Shown piece by piece: positions 55,845-64,000 of a DNA stretch of 64,000 nucleotides. The number at the start of each line of letters is the position of its first letter. Position 1 is the first letter of the stretch. The stretch comes from Maylandia zebra (taxonomy: Eukaryota; Chordata; Actinopteri; Cichliformes; Cichlidae): assembly GCF_041146795.1 (NCBI RefSeq), contig NC_135177.1, positions 18,985,560-19,049,559 of the forward strand. Reading direction: 5' to 3'. Made by a program: the position numbers and the translations under genes. The notes under the pieces are model-generated. The model did no database searches. It worked only from the letters and a program-made list of their open reading frames with translations, and was not told the DNA's origin.

Positions 55845-58085
55845 CATTTCAGTACTGGGCTGATCATTAGCTGCAGACCAAGAAGGAAAACATTGTGGTC
55901 ATTGTGGAAATATTCAATCTCCATCAAAGCCTTAGAGTAATTCATGTTGTAGCTGTTGTTTGGTTGTAATTTCTGGAGCACATTCAGTACCTGCATCCTT
56001 GTTGCGCGTCCTCTTGGTGTAAATGTAGAGCCCACCCGCCACTATCAGGATGACTAGAGGCAGTCCTACCCAGGCAGGTGTTTGCAGAGCTGGGGAAAGG
56101 AATAATTTTCCGATCAGTTTGGTCATGAATAGAAGGTGCATTCAGCAGACAAGGCAACAGTAAAGTAATTCATGCTTACGGTCAACGGCACGCCACTTTT
56201 TTGATGCCACCCGAGCGCCCTCTCTGTGCACAGAGCATGTTATATCTTCGTATGATCGCACTGATGACTCTGGGAGAAATAACTTCTTTATCAGAGTATT
56301 ATTGATATTCATTAATTCACTCTGCCAACCTTTGTGGGCACTTCCTGACCAAGTTAATTCAAAGTCATTTTCACATTCTGTGGCACAGGTAAGTGCACAG
56401 GTCAAGGTGAGATTCTCTCCTCTGAGCCCTGCAGGCATTGCAGTTACTGTAAAAATGTAGAACATGAGAGATGAAACATCAGATATCGATAGCTATCTCT
56501 CCATCTCTCCATCTCTCTCTCTTTCTCTCTCTCTCATATTTGTATGTGTATATATATACACTTGCATCTACAAAGTTTTAATACTTACCATCAAGGGTAT
56601 GCAGCCTGAATTTATTGAGCACATCTTTTTTATCAGTGGAGTGTGAACACTGGTAGTCTCCAGCATGCAGTGAGCTCAGTCTGCTAATGACCAGAGAGGA
56701 ATCTTGATTAACATGTGATGCTTTTATTTGGCCATTATCAGGTGAGCTAGCATCTCTCAGTTGCTTTTCACGCAAAGTCCACTTCATATCAGGAGAGGAA
56801 GTGTTGCCACAATTCAATAGTACTGACTCACCCACTGTGGCAAACACTTCCTCTAGTCCATCTGGGGAAAAGGGAGAACTGGTCACACTTTGTACGTACT
56901 GAGCAACATCTTTCATTTTGTGTACAGGCTGTGTAGCACCTTCTACTGTTGTCGTATAACTGATGGTGGCTTTAACAAGGTCATTCTGAGTTAGATGACA
57001 TCTCCATTTTCTGTGGTGGTCTGTCGATTTTGTATCAATGATCAGTTTAGAGAAGCAATTACGTGGATGTTCAATTACAAATCTGCTTCCATTTATTGGT
57101 GTATCATCCTCAGAGCTCCAGTTGATATGAAGCTCTTTGCGGTTGAAACAGGGGTCAGCTCCTTTATCTGTACTGAGGTAACAATGAAGCTCCATCTTTT
57201 TGTCATTTGCAGGAAGTGACCTTTCAGTAACTGGTGGATAAAAAAAAGTGAGCATTGTGATATTTTTGTTTACTATTTCTGTATGTAAAACAAAAAAAAC
57301 AAAAAGAAGGTGTGAAGCAAAAATACTTACTGCAAAGAATTCGAAGTGAAACACTTGACTTGAGCGTTCCACTCTTACACGTGTAAAGCCGTGCGTCATT
57401 GAGCACCAGCTGAGTAATCTGCAGAGAGCAGTCTTTGAGCAGGCGATACCTGTGGCTGCTTGGAGCTGTCGGTTTTTCTTTCTTTATAATCTCATCAGTT
57501 AAATTAAATTCTGCACTCATGTCCCAGCTGATAGAAGAACAGGTTTTGATAGAAGGGATACCACATGGCAAAGTAACATTATCTCCTTCTACAGCGACCA
57601 TTAGCAAAGGGTTCCCTGAAGAAAATTACAGAAAAATGCATTTTTTTTAAATGAAAAAGATTTCTTAAAATCTATATATGCCATAAAATGAAAACTGTAA
57701 CACTTGTGTACATGTGAGCAGTTCACAAAGGACTGAGTGAATATCTGAGATCACAATTATTTTGTGAGTTATTTTTATTATGGTTATTTTGCTATGATAC
57801 AATATAAGGTAAAAAAAAAATCAGTAACCACTGACTAATTATTTTTCTGTGACACCAACAAGTTTTGTCTCATAACGGTGCCTCGTGGGTTAGAAAACAA
57901 TCAGAAAGGATGAAATCAAGCCATGTCCAAGAGGGTTTTACAAGGTACCGCGTGTGAATATATTACATCATGTGTATATATATTTATAGGTGTTATATGT
58001 TTGTTTAATTACCAGTTGGATGATGTCCACTTGCTGCCTGTGTGAGATAAAAAAGACAGATTACCAACAGTGAGAGCGAGTCCAT
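55845..58085 (-). CDS. Four-Ig-domain type I membrane receptor (receptor B)
   Basis: No named family recognised. Exons in transcript order: 58013-58085 (signal peptide MDSLSLLVICLFYLTQAASG), 57331-57615 (Ig1, TLPCGIP and RLYTCKS), 56940-57230 (Ig2, ELHCYL and KWRCHL), 56589-56861 (Ig3, LLNCGN and DYQCSHS), 56180-56446 (Ig4, LTLTCAL and DITCSV), 55991-56089 (short linker and membrane span in LPLVILIVAGGLYIY, then KRTRNK), and probably 55845-55870. All but the last junction are phase 1. The cytoplasmic tail seen is short, without a signalling motif. After 55845 the true end is unclear: reading through the donor gives a tail ending at 55737-55739, antisense to the last exon of receptor A. An activating or adhesive partner for receptor A is possible but inferred only from pairing and opposite orientation. 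Confidence 0.7.
56499..56535. repeat. CT-rich simple repeat in receptor B intron
   Basis: CTCTCC units pass into CT dinucleotides between the third and fourth Ig exons. Confidence 0.85.
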
Positions 58086-58842
58086 CTTGCCGTTTCCAGA
58101 TTTTCTCTGTTATTGCAAAATGCTCTTATAGCAGAAGTTTTGCAAAACACTTTTCCAGGAAATGACACATGAAGATCATGTTTAACTGAGGAGAATGACT
58201 CATAAGAGAAATTTATATTTATGTAGTGATCGAGTCCGTCATGTTTATCCAAAATTGTCACAATCACTTTAAGTGTTGTGACTGTTGTGATTTACCTGTC
58301 AATTAAATTACTTTTAATAATAACGTCTACATTCCTTTTTATCACCAGGATGCTATTAATTGTGTAACAACCCAAACAGCAGATACTGCTGTATCCAGTG
58401 CTGTGGAGACTGCATTTTTAAGGTTTGTCCACCAGGTGGTGCTGTCAGATTCAGTGAAACCTGCAAAAAAGAAGGCTCTTTCACATTGTGGTGTCCAACT
58501 CCGTAGATACATTAACAGCATTCATTTTTACGACTTTTTACTCCTCTCACTTTAGTTTTTCATTTTGCAAAAATATAATTACTTATATGATCATTGTTGT
58601 AATTTCCCTCCACTACAGGTGAACATTAATGAGCACCAACAGTACAGTTATTCTGTGCATTGCCAATGAAGAAATAAAGACTTTGGTTTGGACATTTTAT
58701 TCAGTGATGGTGGAACAAATAACTTTGATAATAAAGTGTAAGAATGAATAAGAATAAGAAGAGAAAATATAAATATGTGAAACATAAATTTGCACATGCA
58801 TGGCCAACGCAAACAACAAGTCAGCAATACACCCACTGCAGC
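58086..58842. other. Receptor B promoter side and cyp21 fragment 3' flank
   Basis: The left part should contain the receptor B promoter (- strand). From about 58664 on, the sequence is nearly identical to 63504 onward and represents the 3' untranslated region of the cyp21 copy, with a - strand AATAAA at 58696-58701. Confidence 0.55.
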
Positions 58843-59289
58843 TCAGGGATTAGTCACAGGTCTTGGACGTGCTACAACTTCATAGGACTTGATTTTAAGC
58901 ACAACACTGGCAACTCCTCTCAGATCAGGCAGTGAGGTCTCGCTCTCAGGCAGGAGGAACTGAAAATCTCTCAGCAAGTAGGCACTGAACAGAAAAAGCT
59001 CCATTTTGGCCACAGACTCTCCCAGGCAGAGCCGAGCCCCCCCTCCAAAAGGGATCAGGTCACGGGTGGAGCCGCCTCCGCTTCCCCCTCCTTCATTCAG
59101 AAAGCGCTCTGAAAGAGAGAGTGTCAATACTTTATTTGAACTCTTCTGAGCCAAGTGAAATGAACACAAATCACACAGCGTTTGGGACAGTACCTGGTTT
59201 GAAGCTATATGGGTCAGGCCAAACTTCAGGATCATGATGTGCTCCAAAAAGATTAGGAATGATGACTGTGTTCTTAGGGATGAAATAAC
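58843..59289 (-). pseudogene. cyp21a2: Steroid 21-hydroxylase (CYP21) 3' fragment, two last exons only
   Basis: CYP21 is the microsomal P450 that makes deoxycorticosterone and 11-deoxycortisol in interrenal or adrenal tissue. Here only two exons are seen: 59194-59289 ([20 protein letters not shown]) and 58843-59108 (ERFLNEGGG, then heme-binding loop FGGGARLCLGE with its cysteine, ending RPRPVTNP and a stop at 58843-58845). Both keep frame and match CYP21 better than other P450s I know (TVIIPNL, GARVCLGE in human). No upstream exon (ExxR helix and earlier) was found between 59290 and the start of the duplicated Ig sequence at about 59690. The gene therefore appears cut off by the duplication breakpoint and cannot encode an enzyme. 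Confidence 0.75.
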
Positions 59290-59690
59290 CTGCAATGCTA
59301 AACATGAGGAGGAGTCAAATATTTGTCATGAGGCCAACTAAAAACAGTGTTAATAAGCAACTTAACAACATTAGAAAATGTGTACGTCAGACATTTGTCT
59401 GTGTATGAATGTTCATTTAAATAGAAATATGCTGTTTTTCCAGGTTTCATGTGTGTGTGTAGTTTATATTCTTATGTTTTCTTATCTTTGCAAATTTTCT
59501 TTCTGTACAAAAACAAAAAATAAGCAACTGATTATTTGTCGGTTGTTTGCTTTTTTTTGCTTTTTTTTTAAACTTCTCCGTAAGAACTCTCTGTTATTAT
59601 TTTTCTCTCCCAACTTTAACTGCAAGCGCAATGATTAATTGTATTTATTGGGCCAGTTTTGTGGCTTATGCAACAAAACTGGCAGTTATG
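59290..59690. other. Duplication junction region
   Basis: Between the truncated cyp21 fragment and the second unit lies AT-rich DNA without a recognised exon. One end is cyp21 intron sequence; the other passes into text resembling 53330 onward. The exact breakpoint could not be placed by eye. Confidence 0.45.
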
Positions 59691-59911
59691 GATCGCAGAA
59701 CAACCAAAAGACTGGTTATAGTTTCAAGTCGAGACTTCTGCGTAACGTCAAGGAAATGAAAATAAGTGGAAGCAAAAATAAAAAGGCCTGTGTGTGACTG
59801 ATCTTTGTCTCTTCACTAGCTGTTCCATTTTATGCAAAACCCGGAGAATCACACAGTTACACTAGAGGCACCTTTTTGGATTGATCTGACTTTCAACACT
59901 TTCATTCTTAT

Positions 59912-61892
59912 GAAAGAGTTGAAAGTCTCATGTCTTTTGACCAAGACATGTCCTTCAATGCACATATTAAACAAATGTGTACGACTGCGTTCTTCCATTT
60001 GCGCAACATCTCTAAAATTAGAAATATCCTGTCTCAGAGTGACGCTGAAAAACTAGTTCATGCATTTATTACTTCCAGGCTGGACGACTGCAATTCATTA
60101 TTATCAGGATGTCCAAAAAACTCACTGAAAAGCCTTCAGCTAATCCAAAATGCTGCAGCAAGAGTACTGACAGGGACTAGAAAGAGAGAGCATATTTCTC
60201 CTGTTTTGGCTTCCCTTCATTGGCTTCCTGTTAAATTCAGAATTGAATTCAAAATCCTGCTCCTCACATACAAGGTCTTAAATAATCAGGCCCCATCTTA
60301 TCTTAATGACCTTGTAGTACCATATCACCCTATTAGAGCACTTCGCTCTCGCTCTGCAGGCCTACTTGTTGTTCCTAGAGTATTTAAAAGTAGAATGGGA
60401 GGGAGAGCCTTCAGTTTTCAGGCCCCTCTTCTGTGGAACCATCTTCCAGTTTGGATTCGGGAGACAGACACTATCTCTACTTTTAAGATTAGGCTTAAAA
60501 CTTTCCTTTTTGCCAAAGCATATAGTTAGGGCTGGATCAGGTGACCCTGAATCCTCCCTTAGTTATGCTGCAATAGACGTAGGCTGCCGGGGGATTCCCA
60601 TGATGCATTGAGTTTTTCCTTTCCAGTCACCTTTCTCACTCACTGGTCGTGTCCAAATTCATGGGCTGCATCCTCCTGAGGCTGCATTTGTAAACCGATT
60701 ACATCACAGCGACGCGACGAAGGCTGTCCAAATTCGTAGACTCCTCCAAATGCAGCCGACAAATGCGTCCTCCTTTTCCCCGAATTTGAAGGATGGGTCG
60801 GGTGTGTCCTTCGTGGCCCACCTTATCCCAGAATTCATAGCGCGGCCCAGCCAAACTCCAGTTTCCAACAATGCTCCTAATTTTTACCAATGCTCCGCTA
60901 CTAAGTTTTAAAATTACTCATACTAATCTTTCTGGGTCACAAAATAAAGTTTTAACATATTTTCAGGCGAGAAAGTAGCTGTGTAAACATCAAATATCTG
61001 CTCGGTTTATCAAGATGTCACATATTTGCAAAAGTGCTTCGACGTTTTCGGAGACGTCTGCTACCCACCAGCTCGATAGCTAGCCGAGAGCTCGAGGGTC
61101 ACTGGAGCCGCCGAGAACGGCACAACTCCCGGCACATCACTTTCAGATCACCGCAGTCTACTCAGGTTAAACGTGATATATAAGTCACTTAGGCAACCTA
61201 AAAATGTTATTGTTGGGCTTTTTTCACTGTTTGATTTGTTCCTGAGTAAATCGGTTTGGCTGAGATTAAAGTCCTAGTTTTCACACAGCTGAATAAACGT
61301 CAAACAGAAAACTGATTAAACAGAAGTGTGAGACGGTTGAGAATTTACGCCAGTGTCCTGTTATATTTTAGATAGGAAGGAGCAGACGGCTGAGTTCATT
61401 AAACTCCACCGAGACAGCGGTGACGTAAATCAGAAGGCTAGACCGTCCAATTTCCACAGCCGTTTACTTCCGACCTACCCGACCTTCTGAGGACCCGGCC
61501 CACGTAGACCGCGAAGGCCGGGTCCTCAGGAGGATGCAGCCCATGAATTTGGACACGACCACTATGTGTTAGCAGACCTCTCTGCATTGAATCATATCTG
61601 TTATTAATCTCTGTCTCTCTTCCAGAGCATGTCTTATCCTGTCTTCCTTCTCTCACCCCAATTGGTCCCAGCAGATGTCCCCCCCTCCCTGAGCCTGGTT
61701 CTGCTGGAGGTTTCTTCCTGTTAAAAGGGAGTTTTTCCTTCCCACTGTCGCCAAAGTGCTTGCTCATAGGGGGTCATATGATTGTTGGGTTTTTCTCTGT
61801 ATCTATTATTGTAGGATCTACTGTACAATATAAAGCACCTTGAGGTGACTGTTGTTGTGTTTTGGCGCTATATAAATAAAATTGAATTGAAA
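59912..61892 (+). mobile_element. L2-type LINE 3' part inserted in the Ig pseudogene
   Basis: Comparison with the unbroken copy 1 (CATTCTTATCACAC at about 54934-54947) defines the insertion, flanked by TTAT at 59908-59911 and 61893-61896. It carries the C-terminal part of a reverse-transcriptase frame (about 59912-60526): SRLDDCNSLLSG, NAAARVLTGTRKREHISPVL, LHWLPVKFRIEFKILLLTYK, NHLPVWIRETDTISTFK. This is wording of fish L2/Maui-type LINEs (clade from memory). A 3' UTR and a tail ending TATAAATAAAATTGAATTG follow. It is 5'-truncated and split by an inverted-repeat element at 60645-61560. Confidence 0.8.
60645..61560. mobile_element. Non-autonomous inverted-repeat DNA transposon nested in the LINE
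   Basis: The two ends are perfect inverted repeats of 37 bases beginning GGTCGTGTCCAAATTCATGG. Target duplication is ACT at 60642-60644 and 61561-61563. Length 916 bases, GC-richer inside, no transposase. A 3-base duplication and GG-start fit the PIF/Harbinger superfamily, though the usual target is TWA rather than ACT. The independent LINE fragment at 8815-9190 runs through the same point without it, confirming the boundaries. Confidence 0.85.
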
Positions 61893-62936
61893 TTATCACA
61901 CTATCATAATGTAGTGTTGAGTTGTTTAAATGGTTCGGTGTTTTCTTGTTATTCAGGTAATTGTATGTCTACATATGAAATTGTTGCGCCTTTGGGGAGT
62001 GAGTGCCAACTCTTTTCTTACTGCGCTTTTTAGCCTCTTTGATGCCTTTCTGTTCAACACTTGACTTGAACCTTTTTCTTTTCTCACAGATAATCCAAGC
62101 CAGCTTGTCAGCAGTCTCTACCCAATGCCAGATGTAATCTTGGTTACTTGTTAGCGGTATCATGCCTTGTTTTCTCAATTGATTATGATTTTCAAATCTT
62201 AGCCTGTCGCAAAAAATAATTTCTCTCTTTTACTGCAGTCCAATATTAGCCACTTTCAAGCTAAAGAAGATTTTCCTCAGCAGTTATCTCATCTTTTTTT
62301 GTTTAGTTTGACTGAGTGTGTAAAATAAAATTTTAAAATGAATAATTTAAAAACCATATTATTGAAATAAAATGTGTTTTTCAAAATTGCTTACAATGTA
62401 ATCATACATTTTTTAAATTTACTTTAAAACATCTTGCATGCATGTCTGGCAAAGGAGGAGCTGATTTACTGTGCATTTCTGTTTCTTGAAATAGAAAAAA
62501 GTCTGTTTTCAAACAGGTTTTGTAAACCACATCTGTTGATGATTTTGAAGTTTGTGATAAAGACAAAGAATAGCATGTGGTTTCACTCTAGTTCACAGCT
62601 TGTAATAAATCATAAAAACTGGTTGTTGCAGTGGCTGCTTCTCTTTTTAAATGTTGTTGTTGTTGTTGTTCCTCATTACGATCATCCTGAACGACCTCGT
62701 ACACATGAGTCTGAGGAGAAGAGCACCAACATTAGTGAAATAGGACATGTGAGCTTGACTCGGCATGATTCTGTTTTTTGATATCTTTCAAAAATATCTT
62801 TCAGTACTGGGCTGATCATTAGCTGCAGACCAAGAAGGAAAACATTGTCGTCATTGTGGAAGTATTCAACCTTCAGATCCAGAATAAATCGGATTTATTC
62901 CCCAGATCCTTGTTGCGCTTCCTCTTGGTGTAAATG

Positions 62937-63285
62937 TAAAATGGCCTGTATTTATATAGCGCTTTTACTAGTCCCTAAGGAGCCCAAAGCGCTTTACATA
63001 TCCAGTCATCCATCCACCCATTCACGCACACATTCACACACTGGTGATGGCAAGCTACATTGTAGCCACAGCCACCCTGGGGCACCCTGGGGCACTGACA
63101 GAGGCGAGGTTGCCGGACACTGGCGCCACCGGGCCCTCTGACCACCACCAGTAGGCAACGGGTGAAGTGTCTTGCACAAGGACACAACGACCGAGACTGT
63201 CCGAGCCGGGGCTCGAACCGGCAACCTTCCGATTACAAGGCGAACTCCCAACTCTTGAGCCACGATCGCCCCATAGAACGGGGTA
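62937..63285 (-). mobile_element. tRNA-derived SINE
   Basis: Read on the - strand it starts GGGGCGATCGTGGCTCAAG. It contains a box A-like TGGCTCAAGAGTTGG (63248-63262 on +) and a box B GGTTCGAGCCC (63208-63218 on +). After a conserved body it ends AGCGCTATATAAATACAGGCC. That tail resembles the 3' end of the L2-type LINE in this window (GGCGCTATATAAATAAAATTG). It replaces most of the receptor B membrane exon in the second duplication unit. Confidence 0.8.
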
Positions 63286-63678
63286 GTAAATGTACTACTG
63301 GGTAGATTACTCACTATAGCTGATTAACTGACAAGCTGAATGTTTTAGTCGGACCAACACATATATATATATATTTAATTATCTGATATTTTTTGCATAG
63401 TTAATAAAGCTGCTTGTGACTGCACTCTAATGGGACATTTCTGACTGCAGTGTTTGTTTTAATTTCGCAAGAGTGGTCACCTATTGTCAGGGTTATCGCC
63501 ACTGAAGAAATAAAGACTTTGGTTTGGACATTTTATTCAGTGATGGTGGAACAAATAACTTTGATAATAAAGTGTAAGAATGAATAAGAATAAGAAGAGA
63601 AAATATAAATATGTGAAACATAAATTTGCACATGCATGGCCAACGCAAACAACAAGTCAGCAATACACCCACTGCAGC
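63286..63678. other. Flank and 3' UTR of the second cyp21 copy
   Basis: Begins with unique AT-rich DNA including an AT repeat near 63359-63374. From about 63504 it is almost the same as 58664 onward and should be the 3' untranslated region of the cyp21 gene on the - strand. Confidence 0.6.
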
Positions 63679-63944
63679 TCAGGGATTAGTCACAGGTCTT
63701 GGACGTGCTACAACATCATAGGACTTGATCTTAAGCACAACACTGGCAACTCCTCTCAGATCAGGCAGTGAGGTCTCGCTCTCAGGCAGGAGGAACTGAA
63801 AATCTCTCAGCAAGTAGGCACTGAACAGAAAAAGCTCCATTTTGGCCACAGACTCTCCCAGGCAGAGCCGAGCCCCCCCTCCAAAAGGGATCAGGTCACG
63901 GGTGGAGCCGCCTCCGCTTCCCCCTCCTTCATTCAGAAAGCGCT
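63679..63944 (-). CDS. cyp21a2: Steroid 21-hydroxylase (CYP21), last exon; gene runs off the window
   Basis: The exon has the same length (266 bases) as the last exon of the truncated copy at 58843-59108 and differs by very few bases: SYDVVARP here against SYEVVARP there. It holds the heme-binding loop FGGGARLCLGE with the axial cysteine and ends RPRPVTNP with a stop at 63679-63681. The acceptor lies at 63945-63946. The window ends 56 bases later, inside the preceding intron, so the rest of the gene cannot be judged. This copy may be the working enzyme gene, because it is not visibly cut. Confidence 0.8.
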
Positions 63945-64000
63945 CTGAAAGAGAGAGTGTCAATACTTTATTTGAACTCTTCTGAGCCAAGTGAAATGAA

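Larger units (their letters stand above)
59690..62936 (+). pseudogene. Broken second copy of Ig receptor A (plus end of receptor B)
   Basis: Blocks match receptor A in order: 59690-59822 resembles its 5' flank (53330-53432), 59832-59911 its membrane-exon end (54866-54943), 61893-62150 its tail exons (54943-55204), and 62434-62800 its 3' end (55484-55860, nearly identical). The signal, both Ig domains, the stalk and most of the membrane exon are missing. The remaining membrane-exon piece has TAG where copy 1 has CAG (CACTAGAGG against CACCAGAGG). The last-exon acceptor AAATGTAG of copy 1 reads AAATGTTG here. At 62800-62936 the last two receptor B exons appear antisense, shortened. An L2-type LINE interrupts the copy. 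Confidence 0.8.

Noticed and set aside
55932-56141. Read-through tail of receptor B beyond the membrane exon (ending KQQLQHELL)
   Set aside because: A good phase-1 donor GTACTG sits directly after the membrane exon and a matching exon follows at 55845-55870; read-through is kept only as a minor alternative.
59930-60529. 199-codon frame considered as a host gene
   Set aside because: It is the C-terminal reverse-transcriptase part of an L2-type LINE, truncated at its 5' side; the first Met is not a real start.
61438-61767. 109-codon - strand frame at the edge of the nested transposon
   Set aside because: It spans a transposon boundary and LINE 3' UTR, so it cannot be a conserved gene.
62845-63314. 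Open frames within the SINE on both strands
   Set aside because: They lie inside a high-copy tRNA-derived repeat and match no protein.

Overview
The window is genomic DNA of a ray-finned (teleost, probably percomorph) fish. The genes are split into many short exons with GT/AG junctions. The proteins are vertebrate families, and the repeats (RTE and L2 LINEs, a tRNA-derived SINE, hAT-type and other terminal-inverted-repeat elements, long GT/CA microsatellites) are typical of fish. Exon limits were placed by hand from reading frame and splice signals. Each main gene model keeps phase throughout, except where the text says otherwise. Layout: (1) 1.49-7.2 kb, + strand: a complete nine-exon paraoxonase gene whose fourth intron carries a 5'-truncated RTE-type LINE. 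(2) 7.4-10.7 kb, - strand: a five-exon two-pore K+ channel of the TASK-2 (KCNK5) type, convergent with paraoxonase. (3) 10.7-22.4 kb: no protein gene recognised; microsatellites and probably the 5' non-coding part of the next gene. (4) 22.4-42.5 kb, + strand: a very long protein 4.1R gene (epb41) with about 32 coding exons and about 2305 codons. It has a Lys/Glu-rich headpiece, FERM and FA domains, the spectrin-actin-binding region and a C-terminal domain. Between FA and the spectrin-actin region lies an array of small phase-1 exons, almost all carrying a DDWFVLLD-like motif. (5) 45.5-48.8 kb, - strand: casein kinase II beta (csnk2b). (6) 51.0-52.7 kb, - strand: allograft inflammatory factor 1 (aif1). 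(7) 53.4-58.1 kb: two unnamed immunoglobulin-superfamily membrane receptors, tail to tail, the + strand one with an ITIM-like tyrosine motif. (8) 58.65-64 kb: a partial tandem duplication containing the 3' end of a steroid 21-hydroxylase (cyp21) gene twice and a broken copy of the first Ig receptor. The second unit is interrupted by an L2-type LINE (itself hit by an inverted-repeat DNA element) and by a SINE. csnk2b, aif1, small Ig receptors and cyp21 together resemble the MHC class III region of tetrapods, where CSNK2B, AIF1, NCR3/LST1 and CYP21 are linked. The CYP21-bearing tandem duplication is reminiscent of the mammalian RCCX module but looks independent. The two least expected features are the DDWF exon array in protein 4.1R and the unnamed Ig receptor pair inside the duplicated class III-like block.
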